This document shows, one piece after another, positions 33,009 through 41,859 of a DNA stretch of 64,000 bases. How positions within the stretch are numbered: position 1 is the first letter of the stretch; every line of letters starts with the position of its first letter. Position numbers and translations under genes: made by a program. Below the pieces are notes generated by a model. The model was not told the origin of the DNA. It saw only the letters and a program-made list of their open reading frames with translations, and did no database searches. The DNA lies in contig JAUJPC010000003.1 of NCBI GenBank assembly GCA_030447305.1, forward strand, positions 186,001-250,000, given 5' to 3'. The DNA is from Actinomycetota bacterium (GTDB lineage Bacteria > Actinomycetota > CADDZG01 > JAHWKV01).

Positions 33009-33844
33009 AGCTCGAAAAATATCCCCGCGTCCCATGGATAGACAAAGTTGAATCCGGGGCCTCGGAAGATCGACCCTAGCATGCCCAGAATTGCGAACAT
33101 CAGCATGAAAATAGTCCACATCGCGATGGCGAGCTTGCGGTCGCCGGGCTTGTTGGACGGGTTACGGTCGATGTAGGGAGTGGCCATCAAGCCGAGGATG
33201 ATCCACTGCGGAATGGTCACGCCTGCCACCTGTGGGTGGAAGTAACGAAGCAACTCCTGCAGTCCGAGAAAGTACCACGGCGCCTTGGAGGGGTTTGGAG
33301 TGACGTTGATGTTGGCCAGCTCCCGCAGCTCGGCGTTGACGAACACGGACGTGAGCACCAGAAAGGCCGTGACCGCCAGCACGGCCAGGAACTCTGCCGC
33401 CATCAGGTGCGGCCAGGTGTTGACCCGGTCGATGGGCTCCTTCTCGACCCTCTGGATGGATTCGGGCTTGACGACGGCCAGCAACCGCTGGATCCGGTCC
33501 GGCGCCGCTTCGCCGGCACCCACGCCCGCACGAGCAGCCGCCCGCCGCCCGCCTGGTGCGGCGGCGGGAGGAGCCGCAGGGGCTGCCGCGGGAGGAGCAG
33601 CAGGGGCCGCAGCAGCCGCGGGGGCGGTTGCGCCTACCGCTGCAGGCTCAGGTGCCTCGGCTGCTGCTGCGGCTGGCTTTTCAGCCGGAGCTGCAGGTGG
33701 TGGGGGAGGTGCGGAACCGGCGGCAGCCGCCTTGCGCGCCCGGTGCCTGGCCGCCTTTGCGCGAGCCTCGGCAACGGCCGGGGACGACCCCTTGGCGTTC
33801 TCCTCCGCCAGAGTCTGGTCGTAGATTTCGTCGGGAGTTGGCAT
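33005..33844 (-). CDS. Cytochrome b C-terminal subunit (subunit IV-like)
   Basis: 279 residues. The first 115 residues are an unusual Ala/Pro-rich, basic cytoplasmic extension. The rest matches cytochrome b6f subunit IV: TPNPSKAPWYFLGLQELLRYFHP (containing the quinol-site PWYF pattern in place of PEWY) and three membrane helices. It pairs with the b6-like subunit encoded just upstream. The long low-complexity extension is not seen in standard subunit IV and may interact with other complex parts. Confidence 0.9.
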   Translation of the reverse strand: MPTPDEIYDQTLAEENAKGSSPAVAEARAKAARHRARKAAAAGSAPPPPPAAPAEKPAAAAAEAPEPAAVGATAPAAAAAPAAPPAAAPAAPPAAAPGGRRAAARAGVGAGEAAPDRIQRLLAVVKPESIQRVEKEPIDRVNTWPHLMAAEFLAVLAVTAFLVLTSVFVNAELRELANINVTPNPSKAPWYFLGLQELLRYFHPQVAGVTIPQWIILGLMATPYIDRNPSNKPGDRKLAIAMWTIFMLMFAILGMLGSIFRGPGFNFVYPWDAGIFFEL

Positions 33845-33878
33845 CAGTTAATTCTAGTCTTCTCGAGCGACGTGCGGA

Positions 33879-34670
33879 TCATAGTGGCCCTGAAATTCCG
33901 CCGTCCTTGCGGACCCTCCAAAAGTGCACTGCCATCAACAGCGTGAGCACAAACGGAAGAGCAAGGACATGGAGGGTGTACCAGCGGATAAGTGTTCCCG
34001 CACCAATCTGAACTCCTCCGAGGAGTACGAACGAGACCTCTTTTCCTACGAGCGGCGACTCGTAACCCATCTGGGTTCCCACGGTGACCGCCCAGATGGC
34101 CAGCTGATCCCAGGGAAGCAGGTAGCCGGTGAAGGCTAGGAGCAGGGTGAGGAGAAGCAGCACGACGCCGATGACCCAGTTGAACTCCCGGGGCGGCTTG
34201 TAGGAGCCGGTGTAGAAGACGCGGGACATGTGGAGGAACACCGTGACGACCATCAGGTGAGCGCCCCAGCGGTGCATATTGCGCACCAGCTGGCCGAACG
34301 CCACCGACGTGTGCAGCCCCACCATGTCGGTGTACACCACCTCTGTCGACGGCCGGTAGAAGAACATCAGGAAGATGCCGGTGATGGTCAGGAAGATGAA
34401 CAGGAAGAAGGTGAGGCCGCCCAGGCACAGGGTGTACGAGAGCTTGATCCCGTGCCGCTTCACCTTCACCGGGTGAAGGTGGTAGAGCACCGAGTTCATG
34501 ACCACGTAGGCACGGTTCCGCGGCGAGTCTTGGTACCCCTTGGTCAGAACCGAACCGGGCCTGAACATCGAACGCCATACCTGGCCGCCCCTCAGACCAT
34601 CCCACGCACCCTTGAGAAGGGCCCCCGGGTGGCGCAGACCACCAAGGCGTTCCTTTAGTTTTGTCGCCAC
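33879..34670 (-). CDS. Cytochrome b6-like subunit
   Basis: 263 residues, four membrane helices. Heme b ligands are H133/H147 (13 residues between) and H234/H249 (14 between), the spacing of cytochrome b6 and not of mitochondrial-type cytochrome b. C82 in [11 protein letters not shown] aligns with the Cys that binds the extra heme c(n) in b6f complexes. The chain ends KDGGISGPL, as b6 does. With the separate subunit IV gene this makes a b6f-type split cytochrome b, oxidising menaquinol here. Confidence 0.93.
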   Translation of the reverse strand: MATKLKERLGGLRHPGALLKGAWDGLRGGQVWRSMFRPGSVLTKGYQDSPRNRAYVVMNSVLYHLHPVKVKRHGIKLSYTLCLGGLTFFLFIFLTITGIFLMFFYRPSTEVVYTDMVGLHTSVAFGQLVRNMHRWGAHLMVVTVFLHMSRVFYTGSYKPPREFNWVIGVVLLLLTLLLAFTGYLLPWDQLAIWAVTVGTQMGYESPLVGKEVSFVLLGGVQIGAGTLIRWYTLHVLALPFVLTLLMAVHFWRVRKDGGISGPL

Positions 34671-34695
34671 CCGCTCTCCTTGCTGTCTTTATAGA

Positions 34696-35109
34696 TTACG
34701 ACGCCGCGCCGGAGACCTTGCCCATCGCCCTTGCCGGAGCCTTCTGGGCCTCCAGCCTGCCGATGGTCAGCGCCCCGGTGGGACACCTCTCAACGCAAAG
34801 CAAACACCGGGTGCACGCGTCGTCGTCGATCACAAACAAAATGTCGTTTGGCCTCATGTCCCGTGCGACCTCTTCGGATCCTGCCTCCTCCACGATGTTG
34901 GGAGTGAGCATGAAGATGCAGTACCAGGGGCAGATGTCGACGCAGCCCTCGCAGAGGATACACAGTTCGGGAATGAGGCCGATGTACCGAGGCGGCTTGC
35001 GAACGGACTTCAGCCAGGAGGGCGCCACGTCCTGCATGACGTAGTCGGTGCGAAGGCGCGGCTTCTCAATATCGTTCTTCTGGCTGAAAGGGTCTTGCGG
35101 GAACTTCAT
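34696..35109 (-). CDS. 2[4Fe-4S] ferredoxin in the cytochrome b operon
   Basis: 137 residues. Two clusters: CILCEGCVDICP near 50 and CTRCLLCVERCP near 98. About 48 residues precede the first cluster and a short basic tail follows the second. There is no membrane helix. Its place between the small membrane protein and cytochrome b6, with 25 bp or less around it, suggests a complex-associated electron carrier. Standard bc or b6f complexes have no such subunit, so it may bring in or take away electrons at the cytoplasmic side. Confidence 0.88.
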   Translation of the reverse strand: MKFPQDPFSQKNDIEKPRLRTDYVMQDVAPSWLKSVRKPPRYIGLIPELCILCEGCVDICPWYCIFMLTPNIVEEAGSEEVARDMRPNDILFVIDDDACTRCLLCVERCPTGALTIGRLEAQKAPARAMGKVSGAAS

Positions 35110-35116
35110 CGGTCGG

Positions 35117-35461
35117 TCATTTGCCGGGAAGGTATCCCTTTACGCCCTCGCCGCCGCGCAGGCCCAGGCGCCGGCGACGCCTCTCGCCCAGGATGTAGGT
35201 GGCTGCGATGGGAATTGCAAAGATGAAGGTTTGAAGGCCCATGGAGATCGCGTCGTGGATACGCACGAGCGTGTAGGGATCCTTGAACTCGATGCCGGTC
35301 AGGCTGTTGATCACCTCTCCGATCTTCTCCGAGTTGCTGTCCCACGTATAGCGGAACATCGAGGGCAGGAAGCCGAGGAATACGATCAGCAGGCCGGTGA
35401 TGATGGTGGAAAGCATGATCGCCTTCACCCAGGTCATCGACGATTCAGCTTGTTTGCTCAA
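35117..35461 (-). CDS. Small two-helix membrane protein of the bc operon
   Basis: 114 residues with helices at about 13-33 and 70-92, separated by a polar loop (YTWDSNSEKIGEVINSLTG), and a basic C-terminus rich in Arg. It starts the quinol oxidase group and is followed by the ferredoxin 7 bp later. I recognise no family. Position suggests a small subunit that might anchor the soluble ferredoxin. Confidence 0.6.
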   Translation of the reverse strand: MSKQAESSMTWVKAIMLSTIITGLLIVFLGFLPSMFRYTWDSNSEKIGEVINSLTGIEFKDPYTLVRIHDAISMGLQTFIFAIPIAATYILGERRRRRLGLRGGEGVKGYLPGK

Positions 35462-35551
35462 TGGTTTTGATTCCTTATCTGAGACGTTGACGGCCGCATT
35501 ATAGCCGACGCTTTGAAAGCCCCCTCGCTGCTGACAAACACATCCGACACT

Positions 35552-35701
35552 CTACTTTGACACTCCTTTTTTTTCCGACGCTCGGAGCTCTTCAATACGC
35601 TTTTCGAGAGCCCGTTGGCGGCGGGAGACCGAAAAGAGGAAAAGGGCGATCCCGATCCAGACAAGCCCGTAGGCAAGACCCAAGAAGCCGAGGCCGTCCA
35701 T
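35552..35701 (-). CDS. ccmD: Heme exporter subunit CcmD
   Basis: 49 residues from ATG 35701. One membrane helix (YGLVWIGIALFLFSVSRRQ) is followed by RALEKRIEELRASE, the standard CcmD layout. It helps release holo-CcmE from the CcmABCD transporter. It lies 40 bp after ccmC. A longer upstream start is not family-like. Confidence 0.85.
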   Translation of the reverse strand: MDGLGFLGLAYGLVWIGIALFLFSVSRRQRALEKRIEELRASEKKGVSK

Positions 35702-35741
35702 ATTAAGAGATCCTCCAGGCGGGGCAGCGGGTGTACACGCG

Positions 35742-36455
35742 CTAAGAGTAACGCGCGGGCCGGGGGCGCAGAACCGCATCCTCCAGGGACTCCAACTCCA
35801 TCACATCGGTCTCCAGCTTGAGCAGCCGTACGCTCAGGGCCAGGAACACCAGGTACAGCAGTGTGAACAACGCCATCATGGCTACGAGCATGATCTGCAT
35901 CTCGGCCGGAAGCGCCGGATCGGATTCCGGACGGATGACCGTCCGTGAAGGATGTTGTCCCCGCCACCAGTCGACCGAGAAGTGCACCAGTGGAACCACC
36001 ATGAAACCGGCAATCCCGATAACCGCCGCTATGCGGGCCCCCCGACCTTCGTCTGATGCGTTGGCCCGGAAGGCCAGGTAGCCGAGATAGATGAGGAAAA
36101 GGACCAGGGTCAGGGTCAGGCGGGGGTCCCATGCCCAGTAGGCGCCCCAGATCGGACGACCCCACAGCATCCCGGTGACAAGGTTCAGCGCGGTGAACAG
36201 CACTCCCGTCCGGGCACTGGCGTGGGCGACCCAGTCCCACCGCATGTCCCCGGTCCGCAGGTAAGCGATCGAGCAAACCAGCACCACCCCGAAGGCCAGG
36301 TACGCGACCCACGCCGAAGGCGCGTGGACGTAGAGGATGCGCTGAGCCACACCCTGAAAGGCTTCTGTGGGCACCCAGAAGAAGATGCCGGCGAGCCCGG
36401 CCAAAAAGCCGGCGGCCAGAAGCTGTTGAGTCAACAGGAGAGGGTCTTTTCTCAT
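35742..36455 (-). CDS. ccmC: Heme handling protein CcmC
   Basis: 237 residues, six membrane helices. The tryptophan-rich WGAYWAWDPRLT motif near 105 and flanking His (YVHAPSAW near 43 and VPLVHFSVDWW near 160) bind heme for transfer to CcmE. Its start overlaps the ccmB stop by 4 bp. Confidence 0.95.
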   Translation of the reverse strand: MRKDPLLLTQQLLAAGFLAGLAGIFFWVPTEAFQGVAQRILYVHAPSAWVAYLAFGVVLVCSIAYLRTGDMRWDWVAHASARTGVLFTALNLVTGMLWGRPIWGAYWAWDPRLTLTLVLFLIYLGYLAFRANASDEGRGARIAAVIGIAGFMVVPLVHFSVDWWRGQHPSRTVIRPESDPALPAEMQIMLVAMMALFTLLYLVFLALSVRLLKLETDVMELESLEDAVLRPRPARYS

Positions 36456-37156
36456 TCCTCGATCACAAACTCGAAAGTTACGGCTCCGAGGGTCAGGAAA
36501 ATGACATCGAAAACCGTCAAGAGGATAAACCAGCGGCCTTCACTACCGAATTCGCCCTTGATCAGAAGGGTAGAAGTGAGCCTGGACGCCCCCAGGATGA
36601 CCGGCAGTGCCAGAGGAAACGTGAGAAGGGGCAGCATCAACGACCGGGCCTCGGCATGCTGGGTCGCCGCCCCGAACAGGGTCCCCACGGCGGCGAGGCC
36701 CAGGCTGGCCACAAGGACCACCGGGATCAGTCCGGGCAGCAGGCTTCTTGGCGGGATGTTGGCGAAGAGCACGAACAACGGGATGGCCAGGAGCTCCGCC
36801 ACCGTCAAAAACGCCAAGTTGCCGATCATCTTGCCGGTGTAGAGCGCCGCCGGGTCGACGGGAGCCAGCAGGAGGCCGTCGGCAGCCGAGCCCTCGCGGT
36901 CCACCGTCGCGCTACGTCCGAACCCGATGACCCCGGCGAAGAAGATGCTGGTCCACAGCAAAAGGCCGGCTATCTCCCGGGCGGCAAGAGTGCCGGCCCG
37001 CGGCTCGGGCACGGGAGCCCGCAGGGCGCCGGGCGGCAAAGCAAAAGTCAGCAGGAAGACCAGGCACATTGCGAAGACCACCATGACCGGCGCGACCTGC
37101 TTTCCCCGGGCTTCCGCCCGGAGGTCCTTGGTCGCCAGTGCCAGGACCGTCCTCAA
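36452..37156 (-). CDS. ccmB: Heme exporter permease CcmB
   Basis: 234 residues with six membrane helices. The N-terminus (ALATKDLRAEARGKQ) and the segment GFGRSATVDREGSAADGLLL are typical of CcmB, the permease paired with CcmA. ATGA overlaps join it to both ccmA and ccmC, giving tight coupled translation. Confidence 0.93.
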   Translation of the reverse strand: MRTVLALATKDLRAEARGKQVAPVMVVFAMCLVFLLTFALPPGALRAPVPEPRAGTLAAREIAGLLLWTSIFFAGVIGFGRSATVDREGSAADGLLLAPVDPAALYTGKMIGNLAFLTVAELLAIPLFVLFANIPPRSLLPGLIPVVLVASLGLAAVGTLFGAATQHAEARSLMLPLLTFPLALPVILGASRLTSTLLIKGEFGSEGRWFILLTVFDVIFLTLGAVTFEFVIEE

Positions 37157-37797
37157 ACGGGCCGCCCCTCGGACGGCCCGGGATGCCCTGCGGCGGGTTC
37201 CAGCCGCCCCCCTGTCAGGTGGACGATGCGGTGAGCAACCTCCTCGGCCCTGGAGCGGTCGTGGGTGGAGAGCACCACCGTGCGTCCAGGTCTGGCGATT
37301 AGCTCGGGAAGCCGGTTGGAGCCGGCCTCGTCCAGTCCCGAGAAGGGCTCGTCGAGCAGCAGAAAATCCGGGTCGTGCAGCAAGGCTCGTGCCAGTCCCA
37401 GCCGCTGGGTCTCGCCTCGGGAGAAAGTGCGGACAAGTGCGGTGCCCTTGTGGGTCAGCTCCACGCGATCCAGCATGCCGGCGATCAGGGTGCGGTCCAC
37501 CCGGTAAAGGTCGGCGTAGAAGCGCAGGTTCTCCGCTGCGGAGAGGTAGCGGTAGAGGAAGGGCTCGTGACCCAGGTACCCAATCCGGGACTTGCGTTCT
37601 CTGGGCGCGGATCCCGCTATGGCCACCGTGCCGCTGGTGGGTCTCAACAAGCCGGCGGCTACCCGCAAGAGGGTCGACTTGCCCGATCCGTTGGGCCCCA
37701 GCAGTCCGACGGTCGTCCCCTCCTCAACCGCGAGGCAGACGTTGCGAAGTGCCCATACGGTGCCAAACCTGCGGCTTACGTCCTGGAGGAGGATCAC
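37153..37797 (-). CDS. ccmA: Heme exporter ATPase CcmA
   Basis: 214 residues, an ABC ATPase. Walker A GPNGSGKSTLLR near 34, signature SRGETQRLGLARALLHDP near 130, Walker B LLLDEPFSGLDE near 148 and switch His STHDRS near 182 are all intact. CcmA powers release of heme-loaded CcmE. Start abuts the stop of the exported protein gene. Confidence 0.93.
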   Translation of the reverse strand: MILLQDVSRRFGTVWALRNVCLAVEEGTTVGLLGPNGSGKSTLLRVAAGLLRPTSGTVAIAGSAPRERKSRIGYLGHEPFLYRYLSAAENLRFYADLYRVDRTLIAGMLDRVELTHKGTALVRTFSRGETQRLGLARALLHDPDFLLLDEPFSGLDEAGSNRLPELIARPGRTVVLSTHDRSRAEEVAHRIVHLTGGRLEPAAGHPGPSEGRPV

Positions 37798-38994
37798 TCA
37801 AGAGTTCTCTGCGGGCCTGGTCAGCCTCGCAAGCAGCGTTGAGCGCTCGGCTTGATAGGATTCGGTGTCCAGGCCGCCGGCATCGAACCTCTCGTCCAGC
37901 GCGGCCACCTGCTCGATCAGCTCCTGCCGCGTGGCGTCGGCAGGCTGCTCCGCGGCGCTATGCGAGGAAGCAGCGGCAAGGGCATCGGCAGCTTTGCGGC
38001 GCCGCATCCGGATAGAGCCGGCGAAGTAAAGCGCCCCCAGCGCGGCCACCACGGTCCCAAAGCCGAACCAGACTCCGTTGGACGACGCTCCGCCGGCGAA
38101 GCCGATGTCGGCCTGCAGGACCGCGCCGGGGTTCATCGGGCCCGACCGGTAGCGGTCGTACTCCTCGCCTCCCAGCTTTTTCGATTCCGCAAATTGAAAA
38201 CCCGGGGCAACCGCCAGCTTCAGGCGCTTGCCCACCAGCAGGTCGGCGTGGTCGGTCGGGTAGTAGACCTCCCGGCGTAGCTGCCAGCCGGAACGCGGAA
38301 CCTTGACCTTGAACAGGTATGCCACCGAGGTCTCCCCGGGCATCAGGGCCGACGTCGTCACCAGACGGTTCCCGGCAGTGGCGAGCCCGGCACCGTTTCC
38401 GGGGTCGGCCGGAGCCAGGTCAAACGCGGACTCCGGGACCGGAAGCTTCAGGACCTCCCGGGGCTGGTCCGTCCCCTCGGCCGCCTGGTCCTTGGCCTGG
38501 TCCGCGCCGACGAAGGAGCGGTCGGAGTCGTTACGGAACCTCATCAGCTGGAGAACCTCCAGCACGTCGCTCTGCCCCTCGGCGGTGCTCTGCAGAATGG
38601 TCATGGAGTCGGAGGCGAGTCTCACCACGGACGTATCGTTGGTGGTGTCGAAGATCCTCAGCTCGATCCCCTCGATCCTGCCGGGCTCCAGGACCTCGCT
38701 GTAGGCGGCACCGCGGAAGAAGAGTCCGATGAGATGGCCCCTCGCCGGATCGGCGTCGAAGGTGAAGGCTCCGTCAGGAGCTACCGGCACGTGCGTGGGC
38801 TGTCCCTGAGGTTCCCCGTCCTGGGTATTCTGCAGCACGGTGACCCTCAGGTCGCCCGGCAGGGGCACTCCGGCGGTTCCCATGACCACCTTCCCAGATG
38901 CGGCAGCGGCCAGCGCAGGCGCCGGGAGGGCGGCTCCCAGCAGCACGAGAAGGGCCGCTGCCGGCACGACTCGTTTTACGAACCCTGATGTCAT
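37798..38994 (-). CDS. Exported protein in the ccm operon
   Basis: 398 residues. A signal peptide (about 1-30, ending ALAAAAS) leads to a beta-rich extracytoplasmic region of about 280 residues with carboxypeptidase-regulatory-like and other repeats. One membrane helix (WFGFGTVVAALGALYFAGS) lies near 310, followed by a cytoplasmic tail ending in a short helical SHOCT-like segment (LDERFDAGGLDTESYQ). It sits between ccmI and ccmA, within a few bases of both. The family is not recognised; a helper role in cytochrome c assembly is inferred. Confidence 0.65.
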   Translation of the reverse strand: MTSGFVKRVVPAAALLVLLGAALPAPALAAAASGKVVMGTAGVPLPGDLRVTVLQNTQDGEPQGQPTHVPVAPDGAFTFDADPARGHLIGLFFRGAAYSEVLEPGRIEGIELRIFDTTNDTSVVRLASDSMTILQSTAEGQSDVLEVLQLMRFRNDSDRSFVGADQAKDQAAEGTDQPREVLKLPVPESAFDLAPADPGNGAGLATAGNRLVTTSALMPGETSVAYLFKVKVPRSGWQLRREVYYPTDHADLLVGKRLKLAVAPGFQFAESKKLGGEEYDRYRSGPMNPGAVLQADIGFAGGASSNGVWFGFGTVVAALGALYFAGSIRMRRRKAADALAAASSHSAAEQPADATRQELIEQVAALDERFDAGGLDTESYQAERSTLLARLTRPAENS

Positions 38995-39031
38995 TTATCG
39001 GGGGCCGGGGCCGTTGCATGCACCTGGGTGC

Positions 39032-39376
39032 TCACTGTCTGTGCATCCGGGCCCGCGCCGCCCGGATCTCGTCCTCGAGGGTCTGTTGGTCCGACTCCGG
39101 CGACGACTTACCGCCCAGCTCGTGGAGGATGCCGAGAGCCTCGGCCTTGCTCTGCTGCCTCAGTTGCAGGTAGTCGTCGTCTTCCATCTTTCCCATCTCG
39201 TGGTCCATCTCCAGGTCGACGATGGACCGGTAAACGCTCTGCTTCTCCTCCAGCAGGTCGGCAGTTCGCCTGTCGACCGGCGGGGAGCCAAGACCCCGCC
39301 GCCGTTCCAGCAGCGGCCGTACGATCCATCCCCCCAGCACGAGTGCCACCAGTGCGACCACCATCTGCTCTGTCAT
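39032..39376 (-). CDS. CcmI-like cytochrome c biogenesis protein
   Basis: 114 residues from ATG 39376, overlapping ccmH by ATGA. One N-terminal helix (VALVALVLGGWIVRPLL), then a coiled region: EEKQSVYRSIVDLEMDHEMG and KMEDDDYLQLRQQSKAEAL. This matches the membrane-proximal part of CcmI, which presents apocytochrome to CcmF/CcmH. The TPR domain of longer CcmI proteins is missing. Confidence 0.75.
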   Translation of the reverse strand: MTEQMVVALVALVLGGWIVRPLLERRRGLGSPPVDRRTADLLEEKQSVYRSIVDLEMDHEMGKMEDDDYLQLRQQSKAEALGILHELGGKSSPESDQQTLEDEIRAARARMHRQ

Positions 39377-39834
39377 TCGGATCCTCGCCGGAAGCTGCCG
39401 AAGTCCTGTTGGAACAGGTTCTCGTCCTGCTCGCTCAGCTCTACGGGCTGAGGCTGGGGCGCCGCCCTCACCCGGCGGCGGAGAACCAGGGTCACCGCGC
39501 CGATGCCGGCCAGAGCGAGCAGCGGCGGCCCCATCCATGCGATGGACCCTCCCGGCCTTGCCAAAGCCACCTCGCCGAAGTTGTCGACAATCCAGCGGTC
39601 GATCTCGGAGTTGGTGGCGCCTCGAGCGACCATCTGGTCGATCTCTCCCCTGACGCGGCTCGCCTGGTCGGACGGGCACTCCTCCAAAGTGAGTCCCGGA
39701 CAGAACGGTGACATCATGCGCCCGGCCACCTCATCGGCGGTTGGAACCTCGTCGGGATCAGGGCCGGACAAAAAGGAGATGCCCAACGCCAAACCGCCCA
39801 GGACAGCAATGGCCGCAAGGGGCCACATCTTCAT
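39373..39834 (-). CDS. ccmH: Cytochrome c maturation protein CcmH/CycL
   Basis: 153 residues from ATG 39834. After a signal/anchor helix comes the redox region MSPFCPGLTLEECPSDQA near 41-58, with two Cys separated by eight residues in place of the E. coli CxxC; this spaced form occurs in several lineages. Then REIDQ-type helices (RVRGEIDQMVARGATNSEI) and a second membrane helix near 105. It keeps apocytochrome thiols reduced. ATGA overlaps on both sides. Confidence 0.88.
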   Translation of the reverse strand: MKMWPLAAIAVLGGLALGISFLSGPDPDEVPTADEVAGRMMSPFCPGLTLEECPSDQASRVRGEIDQMVARGATNSEIDRWIVDNFGEVALARPGGSIAWMGPPLLALAGIGAVTLVLRRRVRAAPQPQPVELSEQDENLFQQDFGSFRRGSE

Positions 39835-41828
39835 ACCGGCACCGGTACCGACTCTTTGGCCCTGGCTGTGCCTGCAGCGACGGGGCGCGGCTCCGGGGGC
39901 TTGCCGGAGAGAATCACCAGCATGCCGAGTGCCATAAAGGCGCCTCCGATCCAGATCCATGCCACCAATGGGTTAACCCAGGCTCTCATCGTGACCGTGA
40001 AGCTCGAGTCCATCTGCGTCAGCACCAGATACAGGTCGTCGGACAGCGAGCTCCTCAGGCCGATCTCGGACTGCGCCTGGTCCTGGGCGAGGTGGATGTT
40101 GCGCTGGGGCGTCAGCTGCGCGACCCTCCTGCCGTCCTCGGCGACGTTCATCACCGCCATGCGGACCGCCTTTTCGTCGGTGGTGAAGGTGCGGGCGCGT
40201 GCGTACGTCACGTCGTAACGGCCGATGGCGAAGGAGTCACCCGGCTTCATGGTGCCCGACCACGATTCCCGAAATGCGGTCCCGGAGATGCCCAGGCAGA
40301 TGAGCACCACGCCGAGGTGGACTATGTAGCCGCCGTACCGCCGGCGGTTGCCCGAGATGACGGTTAAAAGCCCCTTGGGGTAGCCCAACGGGCCCTTACC
40401 GCGGTGTGCCCGGGCTCCCCTTACGAACTCGCCGATGGTCGCCACGGCCACAAAGGAGATCAGCCCGAGCCCGAACATCGCCCCGGCGGAGCGCACTCCG
40501 TTAAGCGCAAGAGAAGCCACCGTGGCGGCTCCGCCGACCAAGGGGAGGAATATATGGCGCTTAAGGCTCCTCCAGGAGGCGCGCCGCCATGCCACCAGAG
40601 GCCCGATGCCCGTAAGCGCAAGCAGCGCCAGTCCCATCGGAGCGATGACCGTGTTGAAGAAGGGGGGCCCCACGGAGATCTTGGCCCCGCTGAAAGCCTC
40701 CACCATGATCGGATACAGCGTCCCCCACAGGACGGTTAGCGCAATGGTCACCAGCAGAAGGTTGTTGAAAAGGAACATCGCTTCCCGGCTGAACATCGTC
40801 TCCAGGTGGCGCTGGGAGCGCAGCTTCTCGTACCGCCAGCCAAGCAAACCGAAGGCGAAGACCAGCACCACCGCCAGGAAGGGCAGGAACATCGTGCCGA
40901 CCGGCGACTCGCTGAAGGTGTGGACCGACGAGAGGAGTCCCGAGCGGGTGAGGAAGGTCCCGAAGATTGCCAGGCAGTAGGTGCCCAGAATCAGCGCCAC
41001 ATTCCAGATCTTCAGCATCTGGCGGCGCTCCTGGATCATCACCGAGTGCAGGAATGCCGTGCCGGTCAGCCAGGGCAAAAGGCTGGCGTTCTCGACCGGG
41101 TCCCAGGCCCAGTAACCGCCCCAGCCGAGCTCCATGTAAGCCCAGGCGCCGCCCAGTATTATGCCGACCGTCAAGAACGACCATGCAAGCACCGTCCAGC
41201 GGCGCGTGGAGGTAAACCATCCTGCCTCGAGCCGGCCCGTGACCAGCGACGCCACGGCAAAGGCGAACGGCACGGCGAAGCCGGTGAGCCCCAGGTAGAG
41301 CATCGCAGGGTGGATGGCCATGAACGGCGACTGAAGCAGCGGGTTGAGCCCCCTGCCGTCGCCCGGGATGGGAGATAAAGAAGTGAAAGGGTTGGCGCCC
41401 AGCACCAGCACGCTCGCGAAGAAGGTGAGGATTCCGGCCAGCACCGCCGTGGCCACCGGGGTGAGGTCGGGGCGCCTTTTGCGCTGGACCGCCATCGCCG
41501 AGACGGAGTAGAGGGTGGTAAGCAGGGTCCAGAACAGCAGCGATCCTTCCATTCCGGCCCACAGCGCGGTAAACGTGAAGATCGGGGAGGTGGAACGGCT
41601 CGAGTAGCCGTGCACGTACTTGAGGGAGAAGTCTCTGCTGTAAAACGCGTAAACCAACAGCACGGTGGCGCAAACGATAAAGAAGGCGCCCGCGAACAGG
41701 GCCCGTTCTCCCGACAAGGCAAGGCGCCGGTCGTTCCTCTTGACCCCCAATGCGGAGGAGATCGTGGACCACAGGGCACAGGCTAAAGCGGCGAGCAGGA
41801 TTGCCTGCCCGGCGGCGCTTATCTCCAC
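39831..41828 (-). CDS. ccmF: Cytochrome c heme lyase subunit CcmF
   Basis: 665 residues with about 15 membrane helices. The WWD-type motif GWGGYWAWDPVENASLLPWL near 235, plus conserved His in flanking loops (for example LHSVM near 262), handles heme. CcmF joins heme from CcmE to apocytochrome thiols. Family length is complete. It is preceded by ccmE 31 bp upstream and overlaps ccmH by 4 bp. Confidence 0.96.
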   Translation of the reverse strand: MEISAAGQAILLAALACALWSTISSALGVKRNDRRLALSGERALFAGAFFIVCATVLLVYAFYSRDFSLKYVHGYSSRSTSPIFTFTALWAGMEGSLLFWTLLTTLYSVSAMAVQRKRRPDLTPVATAVLAGILTFFASVLVLGANPFTSLSPIPGDGRGLNPLLQSPFMAIHPAMLYLGLTGFAVPFAFAVASLVTGRLEAGWFTSTRRWTVLAWSFLTVGIILGGAWAYMELGWGGYWAWDPVENASLLPWLTGTAFLHSVMIQERRQMLKIWNVALILGTYCLAIFGTFLTRSGLLSSVHTFSESPVGTMFLPFLAVVLVFAFGLLGWRYEKLRSQRHLETMFSREAMFLFNNLLLVTIALTVLWGTLYPIMVEAFSGAKISVGPPFFNTVIAPMGLALLALTGIGPLVAWRRASWRSLKRHIFLPLVGGAATVASLALNGVRSAGAMFGLGLISFVAVATIGEFVRGARAHRGKGPLGYPKGLLTVISGNRRRYGGYIVHLGVVLICLGISGTAFRESWSGTMKPGDSFAIGRYDVTYARARTFTTDEKAVRMAVMNVAEDGRRVAQLTPQRNIHLAQDQAQSEIGLRSSLSDDLYLVLTQMDSSFTVTMRAWVNPLVAWIWIGGAFMALGMLVILSGKPPEPRPVAAGTARAKESVPVPV

Positions 41829-41859
41829 TGCTCGATTCCTCCCGAGTTAATGCACCGTC

